From Verrucomicrobiaceae bacterium (GTDB lineage: Bacteria > Verrucomicrobiota > Verrucomicrobiia > Verrucomicrobiales > Akkermansiaceae): a DNA stretch of 64,000 bases. Of this stretch, positions 52,179-63,800 are shown piece after piece (within the stretch, counting starts at the first letter, position 1; the number at the start of each line of letters is the position of its first letter). The notes below the pieces were generated by a model. The model was not told the origin of the DNA. It ran no database searches and worked only from the letters and a program-made list of their open reading frames with translations. The stretch spans positions 1-64,000 of the forward strand of contig JAIXOR010000002.1 of assembly GCA_027486655.1 (NCBI GenBank). Reading direction: 5' to 3'. A program made the translations under genes and the position numbers.

Positions 52179-52838
52179 ATGCTCAATCCGCAAGCATCCT
52201 CCAAGAGTCCGATCTCCTCGAGAATCGCCCTTCCGGTCGCCCTGATGATGGCGGGCATCTTCGGGCTGGCCATTTCGATGGTGCAGCCGCCGCAGGTCGC
52301 CCAGAGTCCCGCCCCGGCCCCCGAGCCGACCCGGGCGGAGCCTGCCGTGGCCGAGACGGAAAAGGAAAGCCTGGATCAGGGACCCGCGCCCAAGTCCGAG
52401 GATCTGGTCGCGTTCTGCTCCAAGCACGTCACGGACAAGCGCAGCTTCGTGGTGTTCAAGCGCGGCACCTGCGTGGTGATCAATGAACCCTGCGAGGACC
52501 CGCTCAAGGAAGCGAAGCAGATCCTCGCCCGCTGCAAGGACCCGAACGCACGCTTCGTCTCGGAACCGACCAACGAAGGCGACTTGATCGTCACCTTCAA
52601 GGATCCGGTCTTCCTGCGCTTCAGCCCGGCCGAGATGCTCAAACTGCATCCCTGGTTGGAAAAATCCGCCGTCGCCCTGCTCAGCCCCGCTGAAAGCGTG
52701 AGCGCCGGAGAAGGCTGGGTGCCGCCCAAGGACGCCCGCGTCGGACTGCTGGCCCGCCGCCGGATGCTCGAGGACGCCACCAGCACCGTCCCGGTGAAGA
52801 TCATCCGCGCCAAAGAGAACGGCATCGCCGCACGCTGA
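52179..52838 (+). CDS. Membrane-anchored protein of unknown function
   Basis: A 219-residue protein with one N-terminal membrane segment (ALPVALMMAGIFGLAISMV) and a Pro/Ala/Glu-rich linker to a periplasmic domain of about 150 residues. Visible motifs are FCSKHVTDKRSFVVFKRGTC and CEDPLKEAKQILARC, a pair of cysteines that may form a disulphide. No family recognised. The start at 52179 gives the shortest frame beginning with a normal leader. A proBA operon follows after 75 bp. Confidence 0.62.
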   Translation: MLNPQASSKSPISSRIALPVALMMAGIFGLAISMVQPPQVAQSPAPAPEPTRAEPAVAETEKESLDQGPAPKSEDLVAFCSKHVTDKRSFVVFKRGTCVVINEPCEDPLKEAKQILARCKDPNARFVSEPTNEGDLIVTFKDPVFLRFSPAEMLKLHPWLEKSAVALLSPAESVSAGEGWVPPKDARVGLLARRRMLEDATSTVPVKIIRAKENGIAAR

Positions 52839-52913
52839 CTTTTTCCAAGCCCGCGCTGGCATGCCCGGCGGCAAGGCGTTATGCCGTGGCCCGCGCCATG
52901 GGCGCTCCCCGAC

Positions 52914-53684
52914 ATGACTCCCGATCTCACCGTCATCAAAGCCGGCACCGGCGTGCTCACGAAATCCGCCGATGGCACGCTCGACCGCGCGGCCCTCGTG
53001 CACCTGGTCTCCGCCATCTCCGCTCTGGTCGATGCCGGGCACCGCTGCCTCTTCGTTTCCTCCGGGGCTGTCGGATCCGGCGTTTCCGCCTTCGGCCTCT
53101 CCGAGTATCCCAAGGACACCGCCACCCGCCAGGCCTGCGCCGCCGTCGGCCAGGCCAGACTGATGCAGACCTACAGCAGCCTGTTCTCCAACTTCGATGT
53201 CACCATCGCCCAGGTCCTCCTCACCGCCGCGGACCTCGGCACCCCGGAACGCGCCGGTTACGTCTCGGACACCCTCGGCCGCCTCCTCGCGGAACCCCGC
53301 ATCCTTCCCATCATCAACGAAAACGACTCGGTGGCCGTCGAGGAACTGAAGTTCGGCGATAACGACATGCTCTCGGTCCGCGTTGCGAAACTCGCCGGAG
53401 CCAAGCGCGTCATCCTGCTCACCAGCGTGGACGGCCTGCTCGATCCGGAAACCAACGCCCTCATCCCCGAAGTGCCCGCCATCGATGATGTCTTCAAACA
53501 CGTGCGCGATGACAAAGGCCGCTTCTCCATGGGCGGCATGGCCTCCAAACTCTCCGCGATCAAATTCGCCGTCGAGGCCGGAATCGAGACTCACATCGCC
53601 CACGGCCGCCACCCGGAACGCCTCGCAGACATCGTCGCCGGCAAGGGGATTTCCACCCGCTTCCATGCGGCAATTGCATCCTGA
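52914..53684 (+). CDS. proB: Glutamate 5-kinase (without PUA domain)
   Basis: First step of proline synthesis: phosphorylates glutamate to gamma-glutamyl phosphate. The 256-residue amino acid kinase domain has VIKAGTGVLT near the N-terminus, LFVSSGAVGSGVSA (~residue 50), IINENDSVAVEELKFGDND (~140) and RFSMGGMASKLSA (~205). It lacks the C-terminal PUA domain present in many ProB proteins. The ATG at 52914 is chosen as it starts the first strand directly. The gene lies 4 bp before proA and forms an operon with it. Confidence 0.93.
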   Translation: MTPDLTVIKAGTGVLTKSADGTLDRAALVHLVSAISALVDAGHRCLFVSSGAVGSGVSAFGLSEYPKDTATRQACAAVGQARLMQTYSSLFSNFDVTIAQVLLTAADLGTPERAGYVSDTLGRLLAEPRILPIINENDSVAVEELKFGDNDMLSVRVAKLAGAKRVILLTSVDGLLDPETNALIPEVPAIDDVFKHVRDDKGRFSMGGMASKLSAIKFAVEAGIETHIAHGRHPERLADIVAGKGISTRFHAAIAS

Positions 53685-53688
53685 GACC

Positions 53689-55071
53689 ATGTCCACCATC
53701 CAGGAAACCATCCACCTCATGGGCCGCCAGGCGCGCGCCGCGGCCTATCAGCTCGCCCAGCTTTCCTCCGAGGAGAAAAACACCATCCTCCGCGCCATGG
53801 CCGCCGCCATCCGCGAGGCGACGCCGGAGTTGTTGGAGGCAAACGCCAAGGACCTCGCCGCAGGCAAGGAGAAGGGCCTCTCGTCCGCCATGCTCGACCG
53901 CCTCAAGCTCGATGAATCACGCATCGAAGCCATGGCCGCCGGCATCGACCAGGTCGCCACCCTGCCCGACCCCGTCGGCCAGGTGATGGAAAAGTGGACC
54001 CGCCCCAACGGCATCGAGATCGAGCAGATCCGCGTGCCCATCGGCACCATCGGCATCATCTACGAAAGCCGCCCCAACGTCACCGCGGACGCCGCCGTGC
54101 TCTGCTTCAAGACCGGCAACGCCACCATCCTCCGCGGCGGCAGCGAGGCCATCCACTCGAACGTCGCCATCGCCAAGGCCCTCGGCAAGGCCGGCGCTCC
54201 CGAGCACGCCATCCAGCTCATCCCCTTCACCGACCGGGAAAGCGTCGCTGCTCTGGCCGGCATGGATCAATGGCTCGACCTCATCATCCCCCGCGGCGGC
54301 AAGGGCCTGATCGAAACGGTCGTCTCGCTCGCCCGCATGCCCGTCATCAAACACTACGACGGCATCTGCCACCTCTACGCCGACAAGGCCGCGGACTTCA
54401 ACATGGCCATCACTCTGACGGTCAACTCAAAGACCCAGAAATGCGGCGTCTGCAACGCGCTCGAAACGCTGCTGATCCACCGCGACATCGCCGAGGCTTT
54501 CCTGCCGAACGTCGCCGCCGCACTGCGCGAAAAGAACGTCCAGCTCCGCGGCTGCGAGCGGACCATTTCAATCTTGGGTGGCAGGGACCGTTCTCCGCAA
54601 CGGTCCGGCGAATGCGCGGAGAATGAATCCGCCCAAGAAGGGCTCGGCGATCCAACCTTGGGCACACATTCACACTCCATTCTCACGGACCGCCCGGAGG
54701 TCGGTCCCTGCCTTCAGGTGATCCCCGCCACCGAGGAAGACTGGTCCACCGAATACCTCGACCTCATCCTCTCCATCAAAATCGTCGATTCGTTAGAGGA
54801 AGCCGTTTCCCACATCAACCAATACGGCTCCCACCACACCGACACCATCGTCACTGCGGACCAAGCCGCGGCCGAACAATTCCTCCGCAGTGTCGATTCC
54901 GCCTGCGTCTTCCACAACGTCTCCACCCGCTTCGCCGACGGCGGCGAATTCGGCTTCGGCGCCGAGATTGGCATCTCCACCGACAAACTCCACGCCAGAG
55001 GGCCGATGGGGCTGAGAGAGCTCACGAGCTATCAATACCGTGTGCGGGGTAACGGGCAGGTGCGGGGGTGA
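53689..55071 (+). CDS. proA: Gamma-glutamyl phosphate reductase with an in-frame palindromic insertion
   Basis: Second step of proline synthesis, reducing gamma-glutamyl phosphate to glutamate semialdehyde. It has VPIGTIGIIYESRPNVTADA, the catalytic Cys in KCGVCNALETLLIH (~residue 250) and the C-terminal STRFADGGEFGFGAE and HARGPMGL signatures. At 460 residues it is about 40-45 longer than usual. The extra part (about residues 298-342, between QLRGCERTI and VIPATEEDWSTEYL) coincides with a nested palindromic DNA element that keeps the frame open. The insertion falls in a surface region variable in this family, so the enzyme may still work; whether the segment is tolerated in the folded protein is not known. 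Confidence 0.93.
   Translation: MSTIQETIHLMGRQARAAAYQLAQLSSEEKNTILRAMAAAIREATPELLEANAKDLAAGKEKGLSSAMLDRLKLDESRIEAMAAGIDQVATLPDPVGQVMEKWTRPNGIEIEQIRVPIGTIGIIYESRPNVTADAAVLCFKTGNATILRGGSEAIHSNVAIAKALGKAGAPEHAIQLIPFTDRESVAALAGMDQWLDLIIPRGGKGLIETVVSLARMPVIKHYDGICHLYADKAADFNMAITLTVNSKTQKCGVCNALETLLIHRDIAEAFLPNVAAALREKNVQLRGCERTISILGGRDRSPQRSGECAENESAQEGLGDPTLGTHSHSILTDRPEVGPCLQVIPATEEDWSTEYLDLILSIKIVDSLEEAVSHINQYGSHHTDTIVTADQAAAEQFLRSVDSACVFHNVSTRFADGGEFGFGAEIGISTDKLHARGPMGLRELTSYQYRVRGNGQVRG
54580..54712 (+). repeat. Nested palindromic element inserted in proA
   Basis: A ~133-bp unit bounded by an 11-bp perfect inverted repeat, ggcagggaccg (54580-54590) and cggtccctgcc (54702-54712). Inside are a hairpin at 54585-54606 (ggaccgtt / aacggtcc), another at 54687-54707 (ggaccg / cggtcc), gagaatg / cattctc (54619-54625 / 54678-54684) and gcccaag / cttgggc (54631-54637 / 54657-54663). 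The length with a short duplication would be a multiple of three, which fits its in-frame position. Confidence 0.8.
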
Positions 55072-55131
55072 AGGCTTGTTAGGGATTCCGGGGCTGATGC
55101 TCCGGCTGTTGTACGAACTTTCGAAACAGAG

Positions 55132-56106
55132 TCACCTCAGCAGATGATGGCTCACCCACTCGGTGACATCCGATGACACCGTATGACAGTGCCTTGCGAT
55201 CCGGCGGTCTCCTTCGGCAATCATGGTCCGCAAGGTCGATTTTGGAAGCTGACATAAACTTTGCCAGTTCTCCCGAAAAAGGTAGAGCGCATTGCCGATG
55301 CGTGGACTTTCAAGTGCCACACGATTGCCGCGAAAAATGAATGCCAGATAGCCTTCAGTCCCTCCCACCGTTCCCATGCGAAGTGATTCAGGCTGCAAGC
55401 GGATGAGTTGGTTGATCCTTCCGAAATCATAGCTGGCTTCCGGGTCGTGGCGCATGAGGATAGGCTTCAGCCAACTGATCGAGTAGGCTAGATCCGGTCC
55501 CGGCGGAAGGAAATCCCAGTTGCCCGAGTCCTGCGCCTCACTGATTCGCGCGGACCACAATCGCAAGGTGTTGATCGCATGGTCCAGGAGTTTTCGTTCA
55601 GCCCGCCAAGTCGGATAACGTCGCCCCTTTTCGATTCTCGGCCCGAATGATGTACTTTCCCTCTGGTATTCGCCCATTCTTCGCTCCCAATGTCTCAGGG
55701 CTTGCTCATCATGCTGTTGGAGACCTGCGGCTTGGCGGCGTTCCATCTCCCCTACTTGCGTGTTCGGAGCGAAGCGAAAGCCGGTAAAAAGAGGCTTGGG
55801 CATCGCAGGCGGCTCGGGGACCGAGTCCAGCCTGTCGGCAAAGAAATCCTCAGGTTCAAGATGATCCTCCATCAATGAAAGCACCCGATGAAGCGGCTCC
55901 ATACCGGCCATTTGGGCAAGCACTCCGGTTTCCGGCAGAACTCCATGCCGAATTCCCGTAACCTTGCGCTCCCACCATGCAGTGAGTTGGTGGGCCAGAA
56001 GCGAATCGAAAACCTTCAGAACCTGGTGAAAATCTGCTGAGGTCATGGGACGCCCCGTCCAGTAAGGCGTGCCGTCCGCAGCGAAGTGCAATCGAGTTGG
56101 ATTCAT
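55132..56106 (-). CDS. Unknown protein at the end of the restriction-modification island
   Basis: A 324-residue cytoplasmic protein without a recognised domain. It is helical in its first 200 residues, with many charged and Trp residues (WERRMGEYQRESTSFG and YPTWRAERKLLDH), and its last 110 residues contain a beta hairpin region (EGYLAFIFRGNRVALE) before a helical end. It lies 31 bp downstream of mod on the same strand, so it probably belongs to the island. GC content looks lower than the flanks (about 53% in one counted 60-base line, 63% in another). No function can be assigned. Confidence 0.65.
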   Translation of the reverse strand: MNPTRLHFAADGTPYWTGRPMTSADFHQVLKVFDSLLAHQLTAWWERKVTGIRHGVLPETGVLAQMAGMEPLHRVLSLMEDHLEPEDFFADRLDSVPEPPAMPKPLFTGFRFAPNTQVGEMERRQAAGLQQHDEQALRHWERRMGEYQRESTSFGPRIEKGRRYPTWRAERKLLDHAINTLRLWSARISEAQDSGNWDFLPPGPDLAYSISWLKPILMRHDPEASYDFGRINQLIRLQPESLRMGTVGGTEGYLAFIFRGNRVALESPRIGNALYLFRENWQSLCQLPKSTLRTMIAEGDRRIARHCHTVSSDVTEWVSHHLLR

Positions 56107-56137
56107 CTCTCACCAAGCACAGTCTGGTATGACAGAT

Positions 56138-58843
<2,706 letters not shown>

Positions 58844-58853
58844 GGGTGGAAGA

Positions 58854-58888
58854 AGTGAGAAGTGCCGAGTGGGAAGTGAGAAGTGGAA
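58854..58888. repeat. Degenerate heptamer-phased tract (AGTGnnn) next to the mod start
   Basis: AGTG recurs at seven-base intervals (58854, 58861, 58868, 58875, 58882). The tract lies between two in-frame mod start codons, so its copy number could affect translation if the upstream start is used. Confidence 0.65.
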
Positions 58889-58899
58889 GAGGGGCGGGT

Positions 58900-58917
58900 G
58901 GTGCAACATGTTGCACC
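58900..58917. promoter_or_regulatory. Perfect 18-bp palindrome upstream of mod
   Basis: GGTGCAACATGTTGCACC reads the same on both strands and contains the alternative mod start ATG (58909, minus strand). It is a good candidate for a dimeric regulator site or an autoregulatory Mod site. Confidence 0.55.
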
Positions 58918-58928
58918 GGGAGTGGATT

Positions 58929-58942
58929 TGACCACGTGTTCA
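58929..58942. promoter_or_regulatory. Near-perfect CACGTG palindrome (copy 1)
   Basis: TGACCACGTGTTCA, one mismatch from a perfect palindrome, directly upstream of the first AT-rich repeat. A perfect relative occurs at 59047. Confidence 0.45.
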
Positions 58943-58948
58943 GGGGCG

Positions 58949-59025
58949 TGTCGTTTTTCTCGTTAAGTAAGAAGTCTTTGAAAATGAGTGGATTGAGATT
59001 TTCGTCACGATTCTCGTTAAACAAG
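58949..59025 (-). repeat. AT-rich island repeat, copy A
   Basis: First of four copies of an AT-rich unit of about 77 bp, recognised by tgtcg at one end, aagtaagaagtc in the middle and tcgtcacgattctcgtt at the other. On the minus strand all copies stay open in one frame, with LFNENRDE-type and DFLLNEK-type segments. It lies between mod and copy B. Confidence 0.8.
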
Positions 59026-59046
59026 ATCCGGGTTTGAGGATGATCT

Positions 59047-59060
59047 TGAACACGTGTTCA
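59047..59060. promoter_or_regulatory. Perfect 14-bp CACGTG palindrome (copy 2)
   Basis: TGAACACGTGTTCA is a perfect palindrome. With the copy at 58929 it flanks repeat A. May be bound by a helix-turn-helix dimer that controls mod. Confidence 0.5.
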
Positions 59061-59119
59061 CGAGGGTCTGGAGCGGAAGGGACGGAAAAATAAGATTATT
59101 TTCGGGATCTGGAAGGTGA

Positions 59120-59196
59120 TGTCGTTTTGCGCGCAAGTAAGAAGTCGTTGAAAATGTGATGGTTGTATTTCTCGTCACGATTCTCGTTAAATAAAA
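59120..59196 (-). repeat. AT-rich island repeat, copy B
   Basis: Second copy of the ~77-bp unit, with the conserved aagtaagaagtc and cgtcacgattctcgtt blocks. Its left ~20 bases are more diverged (gcgcgc). Confidence 0.78.
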
Positions 59197-59264
59197 AATG
59201 CGGAGCGGTGAAGAATTCGGGGTGTCTGAATTACAGGCACTGCAAAATGGCGTTCGATAGGGCT

Positions 59265-59341
59265 TGTCGGTTTGTGTGTAAGTAAGAAGTCATTGAAAAT
59301 GTGAAGGTTGAGAATTTCGTCACGATTTTCGTTAAACAAAA
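59265..59341 (-). repeat. AT-rich island repeat, copy C
   Basis: Third copy; it ends only four bases before the AlbA_2 gene stop codon. On the minus strand the repeat frame is the same as that of the preceding AlbA_2 gene, whose TGA is the only stop between them. Confidence 0.8.
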
Positions 59342-59345
59342 CCCC

Positions 59346-60809
59346 TCAGGCCCACGCAGGCAGGTATTCGGCGAACTTGGTGGAGCGGTTTTCGGGATCC
59401 TTGGGTTTCAGGAGTCCGGCGGCGACGGTTTCCCGGATGAGGACGCTGATCTGGGGGCGCTGGCGCTCGGAAAGCCGCAAGCGCTCACGGAGACTGGCGT
59501 TGGTGAGGGACTGGCTTTCGAACCAGAGGCGGACGGCATGTTGGTAGCAGGTCTCCATGCGTTCCTGCGGGGACATTTTCGAGAAATCCCGGGGAGACTG
59601 GAGAATGGCGCGGAAGGAATTGTCCGTGCTTTGGAGGATCAAGGGCGGCAGGCCGGCGTCTTCGATGGCCGTCAGGGTTTTGAGCAGGCCGGAGCCCTGT
59701 TCCTCGCAGAGTCCGAACTGCCGGAACTGCTTGGCGAGGCGTTCGTTTCGAGATTCCGGGGTGGTGCCGATGAGGCGGCGGATGGACTTGGACGGGAGGA
59801 GCGCGCCGGGGTTGGTGATTTCAATGCGGTCCGAATAAAGGGCGATGATCGGCGAAGCGCCGCTGACGGAGAAGTCCTGGTGGATCAGGGCGTTGGCGAT
59901 GAGCTCGCGGAGGGCGATTTCCGGATAGAGCGGGATGTTTTTCCGGATACCACCGGGGAAATGCTCGGAGGAGGGAAGCAGGGCACTGATGAAGGCGATG
60001 AGTTCTTCAAAGTCCACGGCGTAGCCCCGGGAGCGCGAGGGAAGCTCCTTGCTGCCGGAGGTTTTCGAGGTGCCTTGGTATTGGATGATGCGCACCGCCT
60101 TGCGGGCGATGTCCGGAAAATCCTCCAGATTCCGCGCGGCGGAAATGGCGCCGAGGTGGGTGATGTAGAAGCCTTGGCCGTTGTAGCGCTCGATGAACCG
60201 CAGCCCGAGAAGCCATTCGATGGCGGAATCCGAATCCACCGGGCGGGGTTTGCCGAGGAGTTTGGCGACTTTTTCGACGTCCAGCAGGGCGAGTGCCTCT
60301 TCCTTGGTGCGGAGCGGCCCCGCGCGGAGATCCTCCCAGCGGGGAGTGTGACTGTTGAGCATGAGCCCGGCGATTTCCTGCCGGGTGGCCTTGCGGGTGG
60401 AACCGCCGGAGCGGACATAAGCTTCTTCCAAGCCCCGGCCGCGGATGCCGACAGGCTTGATCGGGCTTTCCTTGATCTGCACCAACTGGAGCGCGGCTCC
60501 CTGATACTCCAACGGTGAGTGGTCGATGTGGACCGGCGGCTCAAGCGCCTCGCGGGCGAGATTGGTGAGCCGATCCACGATGGTTCTGGCTTGTTCCGGC
60601 GTCACTCCGGTAACGACACCACTCGGTTCCGAGACCCCGAAGACCAGGTAGCCTCCTCCGGGAAGGTTGGCGAAGGCGGAGAGATGCTCCTTGAGTCGCT
60701 CCTTGTTCGGTGAAATGTCCTGTTTCCAATCCAGTGCGTCGATCTCCTGGGGCAATAATCCCAAGGTGTGATCGAGGAGTTCCTGGCAGTGATGGACCCA
60801 GATTTTCAC
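59346..60809 (-). CDS. AlbA_2/Schlafen-type ATP-binding protein
   Basis: A 487-residue protein beginning with a GTG at 60809, since no ATG precedes the first helix. Residues about 22-60 hold the AlbA_2 motif (ALDWKQDISPN, LSAFANLPGGGYLVFGVSE). About 330-410 is a HATPase_4-like domain (ALRELIANALIHQDF and LYSDRIEITNPGALLP), followed by the FGLCEEQGSGLLK block and a C-terminal winged-helix region. Such proteins are often annotated as putative transcriptional regulators or RecG-like helicases and are frequent in defence islands. Here it lies between res and mod and is bracketed by repeats C and D, with 70 bp (repeat D) to res. Function in the system unknown. Confidence 0.86.
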   Translation of the reverse strand: MKIWVHHCQELLDHTLGLLPQEIDALDWKQDISPNKERLKEHLSAFANLPGGGYLVFGVSEPSGVVTGVTPEQARTIVDRLTNLAREALEPPVHIDHSPLEYQGAALQLVQIKESPIKPVGIRGRGLEEAYVRSGGSTRKATRQEIAGLMLNSHTPRWEDLRAGPLRTKEEALALLDVEKVAKLLGKPRPVDSDSAIEWLLGLRFIERYNGQGFYITHLGAISAARNLEDFPDIARKAVRIIQYQGTSKTSGSKELPSRSRGYAVDFEELIAFISALLPSSEHFPGGIRKNIPLYPEIALRELIANALIHQDFSVSGASPIIALYSDRIEITNPGALLPSKSIRRLIGTTPESRNERLAKQFRQFGLCEEQGSGLLKTLTAIEDAGLPPLILQSTDNSFRAILQSPRDFSKMSPQERMETCYQHAVRLWFESQSLTNASLRERLRLSERQRPQISVLIRETVAAGLLKPKDPENRSTKFAEYLPAWA

Positions 60810-60811
60810 GG

Positions 60812-60889
60812 TGTCGTTTTTCTCGTTAAATAAGAAGTCGTTGTAAATCAGTCGATTGAAGATTTTGTCATTTTTCCGATTAAATAAAA
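60812..60889 (-). repeat. AT-rich island repeat, copy D
   Basis: Fourth copy. It fills almost the entire res-AlbA_2 junction, containing the res stop codon (60880-60882) at one end and reaching two bases from the AlbA_2 start at the other. It is the most diverged copy in its central part. Confidence 0.78.
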
Positions 60890-63800
60890 CCCGTGTGTTC
60901 CAGCACGCGGTTCCTGAGGTCTGCCAGGGCGGCTTCGCCGTCGAGTTCGAGGAAGGACCACGGGTGCTCGCCCCATTGGCCGGGGCGGGCGTGGAGGTGG
61001 CGGACGGCATTGATGGCGGGGAGCCAGCGGGTGGCGACGGTGTGTTTTTTCTCGGCCTTGTCCTTGTTCATGCCGGTGATCTCGATGACGAGGTTGAGCA
61101 GGGAGCCGTCGGGCTTTTTCAGGCGGACGAGGAAGTCGGGCAGATAGCGGCGTTGTTCGCCGACTTTGTCGATGTAGGGGATCTCCAGACCAAGGAACGA
61201 ATTTTTCACCCAGGCGAGGACATGGCCTTCGTCGCACATGTCGTCGAGGGTCTTGCCGGCGAGTCCTTCCCAGCCGGAGTCCATGACGATGCGGTTGACG
61301 TGGGAGAAGCGGGTGGCCCAGGTGTCCTTGGAGGTCATGCCCTGGACGTGGCGGGTGGAACCCTGCGGGTTGTAGTGGTTGAGGATGGGGCGGATGGTGT
61401 CCGCGCGGGCGCTGCCCTGCGAGATGGCGCGGTGGATGTGGGCGACCATGCGGGCGCGGCCGCCGTCGCGGTCCCCGTAGTAGAGGAGCTTCTTGTATCG
61501 GATGTCCTTGCCGATGACGCGGACACGGTTTTCATACCAATCGGCGACGATGGCTTTCACGCCGTGGAAGTGCTCGAAGGAGGGCGCGCCGGATTTCTCG
61601 TCCTGGAAGTAATCGCGGAGCAGGTCCTTCGAGATGCGGTAGATGATTTCCTGGTCGCGGGTTTGTTCGAGGATCTCGTCGATGGACAGCTTGATCTCGT
61701 GGATCTGGAAGGCGGTGGCGAGCGCGGTCTCGGTGGGGATCTTGTGGCCCTGGACTTCGTAATCGTCGATGCCGGTGAAGTCCGCCGTGAGCTCGCCCTC
61801 GCGGGTTTCGACGCGGTATCCTTCGACATTGGGAAACGTCAGTTCGAGCGCATCGCGGTCATCGAGCGAATGGATGCGCGTGGTGGCGGGCGGATCGACG
61901 GGCGAGGCGGAGCCGCCTTTGAAGAGCTTGAAGGGGACGCCGATGATGTGGGCGTATTCCGGCGGGAATTTCCACAGGACGTTTCCCTCTTTGCGTGCCT
62001 TTGCCTGTTTTTCTGTTAGCCGTTCGCCGGTGACGGGGTCGTATGGCAGCAGAGTGTAGGATTTCCGCCGCAGGGCGCGGCCGGCGACTTGTTCGCAGAG
62101 GAGCTGCGAACCGAAGGCGCGCAGGCCGGTGATATGGGTGACGGTGTTGGCGTCCCAGCCTTCGGTAAGCATGGAAACGGAGACGACGCAGCGGACGTGG
62201 GAGCCAAGCGAGTTGCGCTTGCCGACGGTGTTGACGACCTCGCGGAGGATTTCCGCCTCGCCGATGTCCTCGGCCGCGCCCTGGCCGTGGCGGATGGCAT
62301 ACTCCTTGCGGAACTGGGCGATCTCCGGGGCAAAGATCTTGTGGAACGATTCGTCGATCTGCCCGGAGTTTTCGAGCGCATCGGAATCGATCAGCAAGGT
62401 AGGCGGTTTGGATTTCGCGACTCGGGAGTGCGGGTCGTAGTTTGAAAACAGGTCGTAGCGGCCGGAGATGGCGTGGGTTTCGCCGTTTTGTTCGAACTCG
62501 TATCCGGCGATGAATTTATACACCTCGCGGGAGACGCCGGTGTTGTTGCAGACGACGATGAACACGGGCGGAGTGTCCTCGAGTGTGAGCTGCTTGTCAC
62601 CACGGACACCGGCGGTGTGGGCGCGGCTTTTGAACTCCTCCTCGTAGTGCTGATAGAACTGGTCGAGCGCCTGCTGAACGAGGTCGGGGATCTTGGGCGG
62701 GGCTTCCTTGAGTTCCTCGCCGCTCTCCTTGGCGCGCTTGCGCTGGCGGGTGATGCCGGCTTTCGGCAGGTCGTCCTTCACATGGCCGTAGAGGTCGCGG
62801 AGGACAGGGAGCTTGAGCGACTGGGTGTCGTCGCGGACGGGCAGGTAGGGAATCTTCACAAGGCCGGACTCAATGGCGTCGATGAGCCCGAAGTCCGAGG
62901 CGACCCAAGGGAAGAGCGTGTAAGGCTTGTGGCCGGAGCCGGTGAGGTAATAGGGGGTTGCGGAGAGGTCATACACCGAGCGGAGTTTGAAGCGGCGGTG
63001 GAGTTCGCGCAGGCCTGAGAACCAGACGGCGGCGCGGGCATTTTCCTCGGCGGTGTTTTCGCCGTCGGCCTTGGTCTTGTCGCCGGGCTTCGGCAGGTAG
63101 CAGTGGTGCGCCTCGTCGTTGAGGACAAGCAAGCGGGTGCCGGCCTTGAAGGCGGGCATGAGGCGGCGCAGGACGAGGGAGAAATCTTCGCGGGGTTCGC
63201 TCTTCTTGCCGTCAGGGCCGAGTTTGCCATCGAGGGCGCCGCGCTTGTTTCCTGATAGAATGCGGGGTTCGAACTGATGGAAGTTGGTGATGACGAGGCG
63301 GGCGTTGAGCAGCGGCAGGCGGTGGGCAAACTGGCGCGGGACGAGCGTGCGCTGGGTGTAATAATCGGCTTCGAGGGCGTCGCGGTTGGTTTGGACGCGG
63401 AGGACCGCGAGACGGTCGCGGATCGTGACGCCCGGTGCGACTACAAGGAAGTTGTCGGCGTAGCGGGTGTCGCTGGTGTATTCCTGGCGGTTGAGGAAGT
63501 GATAGAGAATGAGCGCGGCCATCACGACGGTTTTTCCGGTGCCGGTGGCCATCTTGAAAGCGATGCGCGGGAGGTGGTCGGCGGGGTCGTCGCCGATGGT
63601 GGACCGGGCTTCGGCAAGGCGGGAGAGGATGTGAGTACCGGCATTGGATTTTTCAGCCACTTCATTGAGCCAGATAGCCGATTCGATGGCCTCGCGCTGG
63701 GCGAAGAAGAGGCGGGCGCTGGCGTGGCGTTCGGGATTGAGGAACCAAAAACCGAGTAGTTCCGAGGTAACGCGTGTGGTGTTGGGATAATTGGTTTCGC

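Noticed and set aside
58949..60889. CRISPR array
   Set aside because: The repeats are about 77 bp, imperfect and spaced at 171, 145 and 1547 bp, with a gene in between. CRISPR repeats are shorter, nearly identical and evenly spaced, and no cas gene is visible.
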